Assembly (NCBI GenBank): GCA_025449975.1
Contig: JANWIG010000043.1
Coordinates: 1-64,000, forward strand
Direction: 5' to 3'
From: Thermoactinomycetaceae bacterium
GTDB lineage: Bacteria; Bacillota; Bacilli; Thermoactinomycetales; Thermoactinomycetaceae
Length of the DNA: 64,000 nt
In this document: positions 43,786 to 53,212 of the stretch, piece by piece
How the letters are laid out: every line of letters starts with the position of its first letter
How positions within the stretch are numbered: the first letter of the stretch is position 1
Position numbers and translations under genes: made by a program
Notes under the pieces: generated by a model
Told to the model about the DNA's origin: nothing
What the model saw: only the letters and a program-made list of their open reading frames with translations
Databases searched by the model: none

Positions 43786-44700
43786 TTGATAACCCAAATC
43801 ATTGCAGAAGAGTTTAGGCAAAGGGGCATTGAAGATGTTCGTTTTCAAGAACCTTTGTCCCGTCATACGACTTGGAAAGTGGGCGGACCAGCTGATCTTT
43901 TCATTTGCCCACACAATAGAAAAGAATTAGAAGTAACAATGAAGTTGATTCATCGGCATCAGCTCCCATGGCGAGTGATTGGTCGTGGTTCCAATTTGTT
44001 GGTTCGCGATGGTGGTATACGCGGAGTTGTCATCAAACTGAGTGAAGGTTTCGATTATTTAAAGATGGATGGTACCCTAGTGACGGCAGGTGGCGGATAT
44101 TCGACGATTTTATTGGCGAGTAAAACAGCAAAACAGGGACTCTCTGGGTTGGAATTTGCTGGTGGAATCCCAGGCAATGTGGGTGGAGCCGTCTATATGA
44201 ATGCGGGAGCGCATGGTTCTGAGATCTCCCGTGTCTTGGTCTCTGCTGAAGTGATTTCTGAAAGCGGAGAATGGGCACGTTTAAAGAATGAAGAGCTAAA
44301 ATTTTCTTATCGCACCTCTATTTTGCAAAAAGAATTGCGTGGAATTGTGACGGAGGCTACTTTCCAGCTGGAGAGAAAAAACAAAGATGAGATCGTTTCG
44401 GTTTTATCCAAATGGAAAGATCGTCGAAGACAGACACAACCGCTTCAATATCCTTGTGCAGGAAGTGTCTTTCGGAATCCACCTGGAGATTATGCTGGAC
44501 GTTTGATTCAAGAAGCAGGATTAAAAGGATATCGCATCGGTGATGCAGAAATATCCACTATACATGCCAACTTTATCATCAATCGAGGACAAGCCAAGGC
44601 AGAAGATGTCCTTGCTCTCATTCAACATGCCATCCAGACAGTAAAGGAAAAGTTTGAAGTAACGCTTGTTCCTGAGGTGGAAGTAGTTGGCGAAGAATAA
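43786..44700 (+). CDS. murB: UDP-N-acetylenolpyruvoylglucosamine reductase
   Basis: A 304-residue FAD enzyme: HTTWKVGGPADLF, VIGRGSNLLVRDGGIRGVVI, GLEFAGGIPGNVGGAVYMNAG (FAD site), SYRTSIL, and YPCAGSVFRNPPGDYAGRLI with the catalytic Ser. It reduces the enolpyruvyl group to form UDP-MurNAc. TTG 43786 is chosen for the upstream GAGGAG and because the length then equals the Bacillus enzyme. Confidence 0.93.
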   Translation: MITQIIAEEFRQRGIEDVRFQEPLSRHTTWKVGGPADLFICPHNRKELEVTMKLIHRHQLPWRVIGRGSNLLVRDGGIRGVVIKLSEGFDYLKMDGTLVTAGGGYSTILLASKTAKQGLSGLEFAGGIPGNVGGAVYMNAGAHGSEISRVLVSAEVISESGEWARLKNEELKFSYRTSILQKELRGIVTEATFQLERKNKDEIVSVLSKWKDRRRQTQPLQYPCAGSVFRNPPGDYAGRLIQEAGLKGYRIGDAEISTIHANFIINRGQAKAEDVLALIQHAIQTVKEKFEVTLVPEVEVVGEE

Positions 44701-44706
44701 ATGTAG

Positions 44707-44755
44707 AGGTCCGTTTTCGAAGCGCTAGGGGGTAAAGCGGGTCGAAAACGGACCT
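44707..44755 (+). terminator. Strong hairpin after murB
   Basis: AGGTCCGTTTTCGA (44707-44720) pairs perfectly with TCGAAAACGGACCT (44742-44755). No T run follows, so it may block, slow or protect RNA rather than act as a simple terminator. Confidence 0.5.
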
Positions 44756-45418
44756 TCTACTGTGCCATCATGATGGGAAGACGGTTAAAAACAAAATATT
44801 TAAATATTTCAATCGACACCCTTTTTTCCAATGTAATCAACAATTTCATATTTTACTTATGGTAATATATAGGGAAGATTCCCTATTAATATGAGTAGGA
44901 TAAGTCGGTTGCAATCTTCTCTTCATGTAACAGACAGTTTATCATGAGTTCTCTATTTTTACTGGTGTGCTTCCTGTTGGTATGATTTGTAGCTTGTACC
45001 TCGTTTTGTTTCTTCGGAGAGCTCATGATTATACATCCAAATTTGCTTCATCAGCGAAAAGTTGGTTGTGGATCCGTTGAAAGAATAGAGTTGAAATGGA
45101 TCATACTTCTTGCTCTATTGGACTTGTCTTTTTTCACCAGTGATTCTACATAACAAATATCCAATCTGATTGTCTGCGTATATACCGGATTCGCATCTTT
45201 TGAATGATGAGGTATGCAGAAAGGGGGAGTCATTGGGACTTTTTGTCCTAATCAGTAAAAAACATAAATATCCAATTACTAGAAAATTTGGGGATTTTAA
45301 AGGGGTTAACTTTATCATTGTTGAATTAGTCAGATGGAAATGTTTTCCTCCCATTCCCTAGAGAACTAGCGTCTATTATTATTATGAAATCAATTCTGGG
45401 GCGAGGAGGTGCCCAAGA
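44756..45418. other. Long murB-ftsA gap where divIB-ylxW-ylxX-sbp usually lie
   Basis: No conserved gene is visible in about 660 bases. A 42-codon frame (45025-45153, GGAGAG upstream) encodes a basic start and one hydrophobic stretch WIILLALLDLSFF; it could be a small membrane protein or a remnant. A second frame (45170-45361) lacks support. AT content is high. Confidence 0.5.
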
Positions 45419-46657
45419 TTGAGTAATGTAGATTACGTAGTAACACTGGATGTTGGGACATCCCAAGTACGGGTTATTGTAGCGGAAATCAATTCGGATG
45501 GTACCACACAAATTATTGGTGTTGGGACTTCAGCATCGGCTGGTATTAAAAAAGGGGCCATCGTTAATATTGATCAAGCCGTTCAGTCGATTCGAAATGC
45601 TGTAGAACATGCGGAACGGATGGTTGGGATAGAGATTTCTCAAGTATTTGTAGGGGTTTCGGGAAATCATGTTTCTCTTCAGCAAAGTCATGGTGTAGTA
45701 GGTGTGACCAATGAAGATCGCGAGATCAATGCATCTGACATTGAACGAGCGATTCAAGCGGCCAAAGTGATTGCTTTGCCTCCTGAACGGATGATTATCG
45801 AGGTGATTCCTAGACAGTTTATCGTTGATGGGCTGAAGGATATTCGTGATCCCAAGGGAATGATTGGCGTTCGTCTCGAAGTAGATGCCACGATCATTAC
45901 CGGAGCGAAAACCATGATTAATAATTTGTTACGCTGTGTAGGGAAAGCCCAACTGGAGGTAGCCGGAATTGTCTTTTTACCATTAGCGATTGCCGAGCTA
46001 TGCTTGTCGGAAGATGAAAAGAATCTGGGTTGTGTTCTGGTAGATATGGGAGGAGGAACGACATCTCTGACGATTTATCAACATGGACATTTGGCTGGTG
46101 TAGCGACTATCCCCATCGGTGGAGATTATATTACTCACGATATTGCCTTCGGTTTGCGGATCCGCTCGGATTTGGCAGAAGAGATGAAGATCAAACACGG
46201 TTGTGCCAGTAGAGATCATGCATCCAGAAATGAAACATTTACGGTAGATATGATAGGGAATAGCAAGGAAATGACCATTTCGCAGTTTGAGTTGGCCCAG
46301 ATCATTGAGCCGAGGGTTGCAGAGATGTTTCAATTGATCAAACAGCAAGTAAAAACTATTGGGTTTTTGGAAGAGCCTGCGGGGGGATATGTTTTAACAG
46401 GAGGGGTAATGTCCATGGCAAAAATTATCCAAGTTGCCCAACGTCAACTTGGTTCTGCGGTTCGGATTGCTACCCCAGAAAATATCGGCGTCAAAGATCC
46501 AGCTTATACAGGTGGAGTGAGTCTGATTCATTATCTCCAACAAACGGGTCGAATTCAGGTCCCTGAATCAAAAGCAAAAGCGAATGCTCATACGAAAAAA
46601 ACGCGTGGATTTTCACCTTTTCAACGCATGAAAACTTGGTTAAGTGAATTTATTTAA
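45419..46657 (+). CDS. ftsA: Cell division protein FtsA
   Basis: A 412-residue actin-like protein: VVTLDVGTSQVRVIVAEI (phosphate 1), VDMGGGTTSLTIY (phosphate 2), YVLTGGVMSM (adenosine), and a C-terminal amphipathic helix (FQRMKTWLSEFI) for membrane binding. It tethers FtsZ to the membrane. TTG start with GAGGAGGTG upstream. Confidence 0.95.
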   Translation: MSNVDYVVTLDVGTSQVRVIVAEINSDGTTQIIGVGTSASAGIKKGAIVNIDQAVQSIRNAVEHAERMVGIEISQVFVGVSGNHVSLQQSHGVVGVTNEDREINASDIERAIQAAKVIALPPERMIIEVIPRQFIVDGLKDIRDPKGMIGVRLEVDATIITGAKTMINNLLRCVGKAQLEVAGIVFLPLAIAELCLSEDEKNLGCVLVDMGGGTTSLTIYQHGHLAGVATIPIGGDYITHDIAFGLRIRSDLAEEMKIKHGCASRDHASRNETFTVDMIGNSKEMTISQFELAQIIEPRVAEMFQLIKQQVKTIGFLEEPAGGYVLTGGVMSMAKIIQVAQRQLGSAVRIATPENIGVKDPAYTGGVSLIHYLQQTGRIQVPESKAKANAHTKKTRGFSPFQRMKTWLSEFI

Positions 46658-46769
46658 CCAATCGATGCCTCGATGGAAGAATTTTTGCTTTGCAGGCTGT
46701 TAAATGGACTGATAGGAGGGTATTAAAAGCAAAGCAAACTGTGATTGAGGAAGATGGAGGGACAGAAAG

Positions 46770-47927
46770 ATGTTAAATCTAAATTTCGATATAGAAATTG
46801 AACAGATTGCTCAGATTAAAGTCATCGGTGTAGGAGGAGGAGGTAGCAATGCTGTTAACCGGATGATCGAATCAGGCGTCCAAGGTGTTGAATTCATCGC
46901 AGTGAATACGGATGCTCAAGCATTAAATCGGTCGAAAGCACCTGTCAAATTGCAAATTGGCGAAAAGCTAACCAGAGGACTAGGTGCAGGAGCAAAACCG
47001 GAGATTGGCAAAAAAGCAGCTGAAGAGAGTAGAGAGCAGATTGAAAGCGTTTTGCGGGGAGCGGATATGGTCTTTGTCACCGCCGGAATGGGAGGGGGAA
47101 CGGGTACAGGGGCTGCTCCGGAGATTGCCGCGATCGCTAGAGAATTGGGTTCCCTTACGGTTGGTGTTGTGACCAAGCCCTTTTCCTTCGAGGGAAGAAA
47201 AAGAACGATTCAAGCCGAGCAAGGCGTTCAAGCTCTAAAAGAGAATGTCGATACGCTGATTGTGATTCCAAATGATCGACTGTTGGAAATCGTAGATAAA
47301 AACACCCCTATGCTGGAAGCTTTCCGTGAAGCGGATAATGTCTTGCGACAAGGTGTCCAAGGAATTTCTGATTTGATTGCCGTTCCTGGACTGATTAACC
47401 TCGACTTTGCTGATGTGAAAACGATTATGACTGAACGTGGATCTGCTTTGATGGGAATCGGACAAGCTACAGGAGAGAGCCGTGCAGCTGAAGCAGCGAA
47501 AAAAGCGATCTGTAGCCCATTGTTAGAAACATCGATTAACGGTGCGCGCGGTGTGTTGATGAATATTACAGGTGGAACCAATCTCAGCCTTTTTGAAGTG
47601 AATGAAGCAGCAGACATCGTTATGCAAGCATCCCATTCTGAAGTGAACATGATTTTTGGGGCTGTGATTAATGAAGAATTGAAAGATGAGATTTACGTCA
47701 CCGTGATCGCAACAGGATTTGATGAAAAACAGCAGGAAAAGTCACAAGCCTCCCCATACAAAAAACCGATTTTTGGTGCAGAAGCGAGTGGCAGCTCGGT
47801 TCCGAAAAAGCCGTCCATTAACTTTTCTCCAGCCAATGATCGTTTCGAGATTACGGATAAATACAAACAAGAGGTGATCGATATTCCGACTTTTCTTCGC
47901 ATTAATAACAAATCAAACAAAAAATAA
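46770..47927 (+). CDS. ftsZ: Cell division protein FtsZ
   Basis: A 385-residue tubulin homologue with the G-box GGGTGTG (108-114), [15 protein letters not shown] at the N-terminus, the T7 loop [11 protein letters not shown], and the C-terminal partner-binding peptide DIPTFLRI. It polymerises into the Z ring. GGAGGGACAG precedes ATG. A terminator follows. Confidence 0.97.
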   Translation: MLNLNFDIEIEQIAQIKVIGVGGGGSNAVNRMIESGVQGVEFIAVNTDAQALNRSKAPVKLQIGEKLTRGLGAGAKPEIGKKAAEESREQIESVLRGADMVFVTAGMGGGTGTGAAPEIAAIARELGSLTVGVVTKPFSFEGRKRTIQAEQGVQALKENVDTLIVIPNDRLLEIVDKNTPMLEAFREADNVLRQGVQGISDLIAVPGLINLDFADVKTIMTERGSALMGIGQATGESRAAEAAKKAICSPLLETSINGARGVLMNITGGTNLSLFEVNEAADIVMQASHSEVNMIFGAVINEELKDEIYVTVIATGFDEKQQEKSQASPYKKPIFGAEASGSSVPKKPSINFSPANDRFEITDKYKQEVIDIPTFLRINNKSNKK

Positions 47928-47936
47928 ATTTTCGTT

Positions 47937-47971
47937 TCCTCTGGTCAAAAAGGTCAACCAGAGGATTTTTT
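47937..47971 (+). terminator. Intrinsic terminator of the dcw cluster
   Basis: CCTCTGGT (47938-47945) pairs with ACCAGAGG (47957-47964), then ATTTTTTAT. Confidence 0.88.
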
Positions 47972-48033
47972 ATGTCCTTCGCCATTTCATCGCGAGATGA
48001 TCGACAAAAAAAGAAGAACAGACCTAACAAGTT

Positions 48034-48067
48034 TTGACAGACTTCGAAATATGGATAAGTATATACT
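48034..48067 (+). promoter_or_regulatory. spoIIG-type promoter with 22-bp spacer
   Basis: A perfect -35 TTGACA (48034-48039) and a -10 TATACT (48062-48067) are separated by 22 bp. The B. subtilis spoIIG promoter is known for just such a 22-bp gap and needs Spo0A. Near-matches to the 0A box (TGTCGAA or complement) lie at 48001-48006 (TCGACA) and 48043-48049 (TTCGAAA). Confidence 0.7.
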
Positions 48068-48109
48068 GGTTTCACAGCCAGTGAAAGAAAAAGGCGAGGA
48101 GGGATTGGT

Positions 48110-49021
48110 CTGACGGTCTATGCAGATATTGTGTTCCTCCTCAATGGTTTATTTGATTTTTTGCTTCTATGGCTTACTTCAGCGATTCGAAAGCAGCGAA
48201 CCAATCACTGGCGATTGTTGATCGCTGCGATCATCGGAGGAGCTTATGCAACCCTTCATTTATGGGCACAGTTTCAGCCGATTTATTCTTTGCCAATGAA
48301 GTTGGTCATTTCATTTGTCATGATTTGGATCTCCTTTGGCTTTGTCCATCCTTTATCGTATCTGCGCAACCTGGGTGTTTTTTATTTTGTCTGTTTTGTT
48401 ACGGGCGGAGCTATGATGGCCATTCATTTTTTCCTAACTGGAGAGAGCCAAACGGCTGGTGTTTTTTTAACAGTGACAAGTAACGGATGGGGTTCTCCCG
48501 TCTCATGGGGAGTCATCATCCTTGGATTTCCGCTGGTTTGGCTCTATGCCAAAATATCTTTTGGGTCATTGGAACAGCAACGCCAAATGGATTCATTTTT
48601 GTTACCGGTCCGTATTCAAGTGGAAGGATCGTACTTGGAATGCATGGGTCTGGTCGATACAGGAAATCAGTTGCGCGATCCCATCACCCGAGCGCCTGTG
48701 ATGATGGTGGAGTTGGATCAACTGGAGAGCAAAATTCCTCCGGCGCTTACGGAAATGATTAAAAAAAGTGATTGGGAACAAGGCTGGACAAAGTTGCCTC
48801 CAGAATGGATGGTAAAAGTAAAATTGGTCCCCTATCGGGGCGCAGGAAGGCAGATGGATATGATGGTGACCTTTAAACCAGATCAAGTGGAAATCTGGTA
48901 TGAAGATGGCTGGAATAATGTTGGGAAAGTGCTCATAGGTTTAGATGTAGGTACTTTATCATCCGATGGGAAATATCAAGCACTCATCCATCCAGCTAGT
49001 CTACATGTCATTGGGTCGTAA
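48110..49021 (+). CDS. spoIIGA: Sporulation sigma-E processing peptidase SpoIIGA
   Basis: A membrane-embedded aspartic protease: five hydrophobic segments in the first 150 residues, then the catalytic motif VDTGNQLRDPITRAPVMMVE. It cuts the pro-peptide of sigma E at the sporulation septum. The best start is CTG 48110, six bases after AGGAGGG; it gives 303 residues, a family-like N-terminus (TVYADIVFLLNG) and places the catalytic Asp at residue 183, the number I recall for B. subtilis. GTG 48131 would lose the first seven residues and has no site. Confidence 0.9.
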   Translation: MTVYADIVFLLNGLFDFLLLWLTSAIRKQRTNHWRLLIAAIIGGAYATLHLWAQFQPIYSLPMKLVISFVMIWISFGFVHPLSYLRNLGVFYFVCFVTGGAMMAIHFFLTGESQTAGVFLTVTSNGWGSPVSWGVIILGFPLVWLYAKISFGSLEQQRQMDSFLLPVRIQVEGSYLECMGLVDTGNQLRDPITRAPVMMVELDQLESKIPPALTEMIKKSDWEQGWTKLPPEWMVKVKLVPYRGAGRQMDMMVTFKPDQVEIWYEDGWNNVGKVLIGLDVGTLSSDGKYQALIHPASLHVIGS

Positions 49022-49102
49022 CCAACTTTTCTTAAGAAATGGCGAAAGAGATGAACTTCCTTGACCGTGTTTGTAAAGTGATTTGAAAAAGGAGGCAGAT
49101 CG

Positions 49103-49825
49103 ATGCTGGTCAAATTGCGATTATTTGTTCAGCTATTATGGTATCGGCTTTTGTTGCAACTCGGCATGAAGGGAGAAGAGATATACTATATCGGAGGAAG
49201 CGAGGCACTCCCCCCTCCCCTCACTCGTGAGGAAGAGGAGCGATTGCTTCATCTGTTACCCACAGGAGATGCATCGGTGCGGGGAGTTTTGATTGAACGC
49301 AATTTACGATTGGTTGTCTATATTGCCCGAAAGTTTGAAAATACGGGAATCAACATTGAAGATCTCATTTCGATTGGAACGATCGGGCTGATCAAGGCGG
49401 TCAAAACGTTTGATCCGCATAAAAAGATCAAATTGGCTACCTATGCCTCCAGGTGTATTGAAAACGAAATTTTGATGTTTTTACGCCGAAATAATAAAAT
49501 GCGCTCCGAAGTTTCTTTTGACGAGCCACTCAATACCGACTGGGATGGCAATGAATTGTTGCTCTCGGATACGCTAGGAACGGATCACGATACGATTTAC
49601 CGCGATATTGAGGATCAGGTAGATCGAAAAATTTTACATATGGCTTTGAATCATCTGTCCGACCGCGAACGGAAGATTATGGAACTAAGATTTGGTCTCG
49701 ATGGAGGAGAGGAGAAAACACAAAAAGATGTAGCGGATCTCTTAGGGATTTCGCAATCTTATATCTCACGCTTAGAAAAACGAATTATCAAACGACTTCG
49801 GAAGGAATTCAATAAAATGGTATAA
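49103..49825 (+). CDS. sigE: Pro-sigma-E, early mother-cell sigma factor
   Basis: A 240-residue sigma-70 protein with an amphipathic pro-sequence (about 1-28, ending near GEEIYYIGG) that SpoIIGA removes. Region 2 (LVVYIARKF ... [19 protein letters not shown] ... [19 protein letters not shown]) and region 4 ([43 protein letters not shown]) are complete. It drives early mother-cell genes. AAAGGAGG precedes ATG. Confidence 0.95.
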   Translation: MLVKLRLFVQLLWYRLLLQLGMKGEEIYYIGGSEALPPPLTREEEERLLHLLPTGDASVRGVLIERNLRLVVYIARKFENTGINIEDLISIGTIGLIKAVKTFDPHKKIKLATYASRCIENEILMFLRRNNKMRSEVSFDEPLNTDWDGNELLLSDTLGTDHDTIYRDIEDQVDRKILHMALNHLSDRERKIMELRFGLDGGEEKTQKDVADLLGISQSYISRLEKRIIKRLRKEFNKMV

Positions 49826-49905
49826 TTCTATTTTAATTCCATTAGATTATAAAATTCCCTTCACAGGAGATACTTAACATGTAATCATCCTGAGGAGGGA
49901 GCACA

Positions 49906-50682
49906 ATGGCGCGAAACAAAGTGGAAATATGCGGTGTAGATACGTCGAAATTGCCTGTGTTGAAAAATCCAGAGATGAGAGTATTGTTTCGCGAATTACA
50001 AGCAGGGGATCGTTCCGCTCGCGAAAAGTTAGTCAATGGAAATCTGCGACTGGTTTTGAGTGTGATTCAACGGTTTAATAACCGTGGGGAATGCGTGGAT
50101 GATTTATTTCAAGTCGGCTGTATCGGGTTAATGAAAGCGATCGATAATTTTGATCTTAGTCAGAATGTGAAGTTTTCGACCTATGCGGTTCCGATGATTA
50201 TTGGCGAAATACGGCGTTACTTACGGGATAATAATCCCATACGTGTTTCGCGATCGTTGCGCGATATCGCTTATAAAGCTTTGCAAGTCCGAGATAATTT
50301 AACAAATCGTTATTCACGTGAGCCCACGATTCATGAAATTTCGAAGGAGCTAAATGTTTCCAAAGAAGATGTTGTCTTTGCTTTGGATGCGATCCAGGAT
50401 CCGGTGTCTCTTTTTGAACCAGTCTATCAAGATGGGGGAGATCCTATTTTTGTGATGGATCAATTGAGTGATGAACGAACCAAGGACATCCAATGGCTGG
50501 AAGAAATTGCGCTGAAGGAAGCGATGAATAAGCTGAACAAACGGGAAAAAATGATTCTTTCGATGCGCTTCTTTGAAGGAAAGACGCAAATGGAAGTGGC
50601 AGAAGAGATCGGGATTTCACAAGCACAAGTTTCTCGTTTGGAAAAAGCGGCGATGAATCAGATGCATAAATATATCCATTAA
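49906..50682 (+). CDS. sigG: Late forespore sigma factor SigG
   Basis: A 258-residue sigma factor beginning MARNKVEICGVDTSKLPVLK, the SigG-typical N-terminus. Region 2 (DLFQVGCIGLMKAIDNFDLS, FSTYAVPMIIGEIRRYLRDN), region 3 and region 4 (LNKREKMILSMRFFEGKTQMEVAEEIGISQAQVSRLEK) are complete. It controls late forespore genes. GAGGAGG precedes ATG. A separate forespore promoter ahead of it is expected but not clear to the eye. Confidence 0.95.
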   Translation: MARNKVEICGVDTSKLPVLKNPEMRVLFRELQAGDRSAREKLVNGNLRLVLSVIQRFNNRGECVDDLFQVGCIGLMKAIDNFDLSQNVKFSTYAVPMIIGEIRRYLRDNNPIRVSRSLRDIAYKALQVRDNLTNRYSREPTIHEISKELNVSKEDVVFALDAIQDPVSLFEPVYQDGGDPIFVMDQLSDERTKDIQWLEEIALKEAMNKLNKREKMILSMRFFEGKTQMEVAEEIGISQAQVSRLEKAAMNQMHKYIH

Positions 50683-50728
50683 ATAACTCCATTTTGAGGA
50701 CGCATCGTTGGTCCGAGAGTCGGTTGCT

Positions 50729-50760
50729 GTTCCAACACAGGATCTGTTGGAACTTTTTTT
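50729..50760 (+). terminator. Intrinsic terminator of sigG
   Basis: GTTCCAACA (50729-50737) pairs with TGTTGGAAC (50745-50753), followed by seven T. Confidence 0.9.
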
Positions 50761-50850
50761 ATTTTTAGGAAAAGTCTACTCGTACATTTCTCACTCGTCT
50801 TACATATAAATGAGTATAGGAGCAAACTTCGAGTGAGGTGGAAAGTTTTG

Positions 50851-51144
50851 ATGAAGATTTCAGAACTTCAGTCAAAAGATGTCGTTAATATTAGTGATGG
50901 GCGCAAGCTGGGGCAAATTCATGATATTGAGTTGGATTTGCGTTTAGGAACGGTAAAAGCGGTGATTGTACCGAGCGAAAGTCGCTTTTTTAGTTGGCTT
51001 TCGAGTGGACATGAGTGGATTATTCCATGGAATCGAATTGTAAAGATTGGCTCGGATGTGATCTTGGTTCGTTTGGATGCTCGCCATTCCCTACCCATCG
51101 ATCGTCCCCTTTTGCAGCCTCCCGAAGGGAATGATTCCAACTGA
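50851..51144 (+). CDS. ylmC: YlmC/YmxH-family PRC-barrel protein
   Basis: A 97-residue PRC-barrel protein: MKISELQSKDVVNISDGRKLG, DIELDLRLGTVKAVIVP and IIPWNRIVKIGSDVILV. The YlmC/YmxH family is sporulation-associated in Bacilli but its role is not established. ATG 50851 follows GTGAGGTGG. Its place after sigG matches Bacillus. Confidence 0.88.
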   Translation: MKISELQSKDVVNISDGRKLGQIHDIELDLRLGTVKAVIVPSESRFFSWLSSGHEWIIPWNRIVKIGSDVILVRLDARHSLPIDRPLLQPPEGNDSN

Positions 51145-51221
51145 AGTGTGTATAAAACTCGCAGTTAGGATACTATTGTCAAGTAGATTACTTGTGATAA
51201 GATGAAACTGGAGGGAAGTAG

Positions 51222-52049
51222 ATGGAATCATTTGTTTATCAGAAGAAAATGGGGGTGCCTTTCTTTCGGTTAGAGCAATGGGAAAAAGAATTCCCTACTC
51301 TTACCGTCGGATTTAGCGCAAGAGATCCAAAAGAGGATTGGAATGCTTATAATTACGCTCTTCATGTCGGCGGAGATCCAACCCGAATTATGCAAAATAG
51401 GAAAAACTTAACTCGGTCTATCGGGTTTCCTTTTCAATCCTGGACTTGTGGGGAACAGGTTCATGGTGTGCATATTGAAATTGTTGATTTTTCGCAGCGG
51501 GGCAAAGGGAGTGACTCTCGGGAAACGGCTTTTCAAGAAACAGACGGTTTATTGACGGGAGAGTCAGATCTTTTGCTTGCTTCGTACTACGCTGATTGTG
51601 TCCCATTATATTTTTACAGTCCTGACTTGGACTGGGTTGGTATTGCCCATGCTGGCTGGAGAGGAACAGTCGGTCAAATCGGTCCCCGTATGGTGGACAA
51701 GCTTGTGGAACAAGGAGCGGAACGCCAAAATATTCGGATTGCGATTGGACCTTCGATCGGTGCTTGTTGTTATGAAGTGGATGAACATGTGATCACCCCT
51801 TTACAGGATGCACTAGGTAAAGCAGAATTAACTCCAAACATTGCCACGTACAACGGTCAAGGAAGATGGCAATGTGATTTAAAACAAGCCAATGCAGCTA
51901 TACTACAAAAAAATGGGATTTCCATAAAGCAAATAGTGATGACCTCATGGTGTACAAGTTGTGGGATTGACTATTTCTATTCCCACCGTCGTGACCAAGG
52001 GAAAACAGGTCGGATGGTTGCATGGATTGGAAAGAAGGAAAGGAGATAG
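51222..52049 (+). CDS. pgeF: Peptidoglycan editing factor PgeF (YlmD, laccase-like)
   Basis: A 275-residue protein of the multicopper/laccase-domain COG1496 family: CGEQVHGVHI, the catalytic Cys in YYADCVPLYF, and GIAHAGWRGTVGQI. Members are reported as purine nucleosidases or as editing enzymes removing misplaced amino acids from wall precursors. GGAGGG precedes ATG. ylmE starts two bases after its stop. Confidence 0.9.
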   Translation: MESFVYQKKMGVPFFRLEQWEKEFPTLTVGFSARDPKEDWNAYNYALHVGGDPTRIMQNRKNLTRSIGFPFQSWTCGEQVHGVHIEIVDFSQRGKGSDSRETAFQETDGLLTGESDLLLASYYADCVPLYFYSPDLDWVGIAHAGWRGTVGQIGPRMVDKLVEQGAERQNIRIAIGPSIGACCYEVDEHVITPLQDALGKAELTPNIATYNGQGRWQCDLKQANAAILQKNGISIKQIVMTSWCTSCGIDYFYSHRRDQGKTGRMVAWIGKKERR

Positions 52050-52051
52050 TC

Positions 52052-52741
52052 ATGAACGAATTAAGTTATCAATGGTCACTCGTCCGAAAAAAAATTGAAG
52101 AGGCATGTAACCGAGTGGGAAGAGATCCCAATGAAGTTCGCGTCGTTACCGTGACGAAGTACTTGGATGTTGAAGGAACGAAACAGGTTTTGGATGCGGG
52201 TTTTGATCACATTGGTGAAAGTCGTGTTCAACAAGCTATTCCGAAATGGAAGGAGTTGGGAAATCGAGGCGTTTGGCATTTTATTGGGCATCTTCAATCG
52301 AATAAGGTTAAAGAAGTGATTGGAAGATTTCAATATTTGCATTCACTGGATCGCTTTTCACTCGCCAAAGAAATCAACCGTCGCGCGATGCAGCGAAATC
52401 AGACGATACGGTGTTTTCTCCAAGTAAATGTATCTGGGGAAGAGTCCAAGTTTGGCATTGCCCCAAATGAACTCACTGAATTTGCACTCGAAGTCGCCCA
52501 GCTACCACAGATTGAGATTGTCGGTTTGATGACAATGGCTCCCAAAGTGGACAGGCCTGAAGAAGTTCGACCTGTATTCCGTGAACTAAAACGCTGTCAG
52601 CAACGATTAATTAAGCTTGAATCTCCTCGTTTGCAAGTCCCGCATTTATCGATGGGTATGTCTCAAGATTTTGACATAGCGATCGAAGAAGGAGCTACTT
52701 GGATACGGCTGGGTTCCGTTCTCGTGGGAGGAATGAAATGA
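52052..52741 (+). CDS. ylmE: PLP homeostasis protein (YggS/YlmE family)
   Basis: A 229-residue PLP-binding barrel without known catalysis: the PLP lysine in VVTVTKYLDV, FDHIGESRVQ, WHFIGHLQSNKVK, GLMTMAPKVD and LSMGMSQDFDIAIEEGATWI. It buffers cellular PLP and influences amino-acid pools. AAAGGAGATAG precedes ATG 52052; an earlier ATG at 52022 lies within pgeF. Confidence 0.92.
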   Translation: MNELSYQWSLVRKKIEEACNRVGRDPNEVRVVTVTKYLDVEGTKQVLDAGFDHIGESRVQQAIPKWKELGNRGVWHFIGHLQSNKVKEVIGRFQYLHSLDRFSLAKEINRRAMQRNQTIRCFLQVNVSGEESKFGIAPNELTEFALEVAQLPQIEIVGLMTMAPKVDRPEEVRPVFRELKRCQQRLIKLESPRLQVPHLSMGMSQDFDIAIEEGATWIRLGSVLVGGMK

Positions 52742-52772
52742 GGAGCGATTTTCTGAAGGAGGACTGGGGTGT

Positions 52773-53183
52773 ATGAGCGTTATGAATAAAATCAAAGGCT
52801 TTTTTGGCGTAAATGACGATGAAGAGCATTATCAGGAAGAGGAAGTAGAGATGGAAACGCAACAACATCATCAACCAAAGGCGAAAAGCAATATTGTTTC
52901 TCTGCACACACAAAAAAATATTCGCTTGGTTTTGTTTGAACCGCGGGCTTATGAGGAAACACAAGAGGTAGCTGATAATCTGAAATCACACCGTCCTGTT
53001 GTAGTTAACTTACAGCGGGTGCGTAGAGATCAAGCATTGCGAATTGTTGATTTCTTAAGCGGTACTGTTTATGCTTTGGGAGGACAGATTCAAAAGCTGG
53101 GTCATCATATTTTTATTTGTACACCTGCCAATGTAGATATCCAGGGAACGATTACTGAAATGATGCAAGATGACACGTTTTAA
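52773..53183 (+). CDS. sepF: Cell division protein SepF
   Basis: A 136-residue protein: N-terminal membrane-binding amphipathic helix (MSVMNKIKGFFGV), acidic/Gln-rich linker (about 15-40), and the SepF core (FEPRAYEETQEVADNLKSHR, VVVNLQRV, ALRIVDFLSGTVYALGG). It links FtsZ filaments to the membrane. In a genome that may lack a local divIB it may carry extra weight. Confidence 0.93.
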   Translation: MSVMNKIKGFFGVNDDEEHYQEEEVEMETQQHHQPKAKSNIVSLHTQKNIRLVLFEPRAYEETQEVADNLKSHRPVVVNLQRVRRDQALRIVDFLSGTVYALGGQIQKLGHHIFICTPANVDIQGTITEMMQDDTF

Positions 53184-53212
53184 TGGAGTAGGATTGAGGT
53201 GACCATCCATAA

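Noticed and set aside
49826-49905. Sigma F/G promoter directly before sigG
   Set aside because: Expected from Bacillus, but no -35/-10 pair matched the forespore consensus well enough to report.
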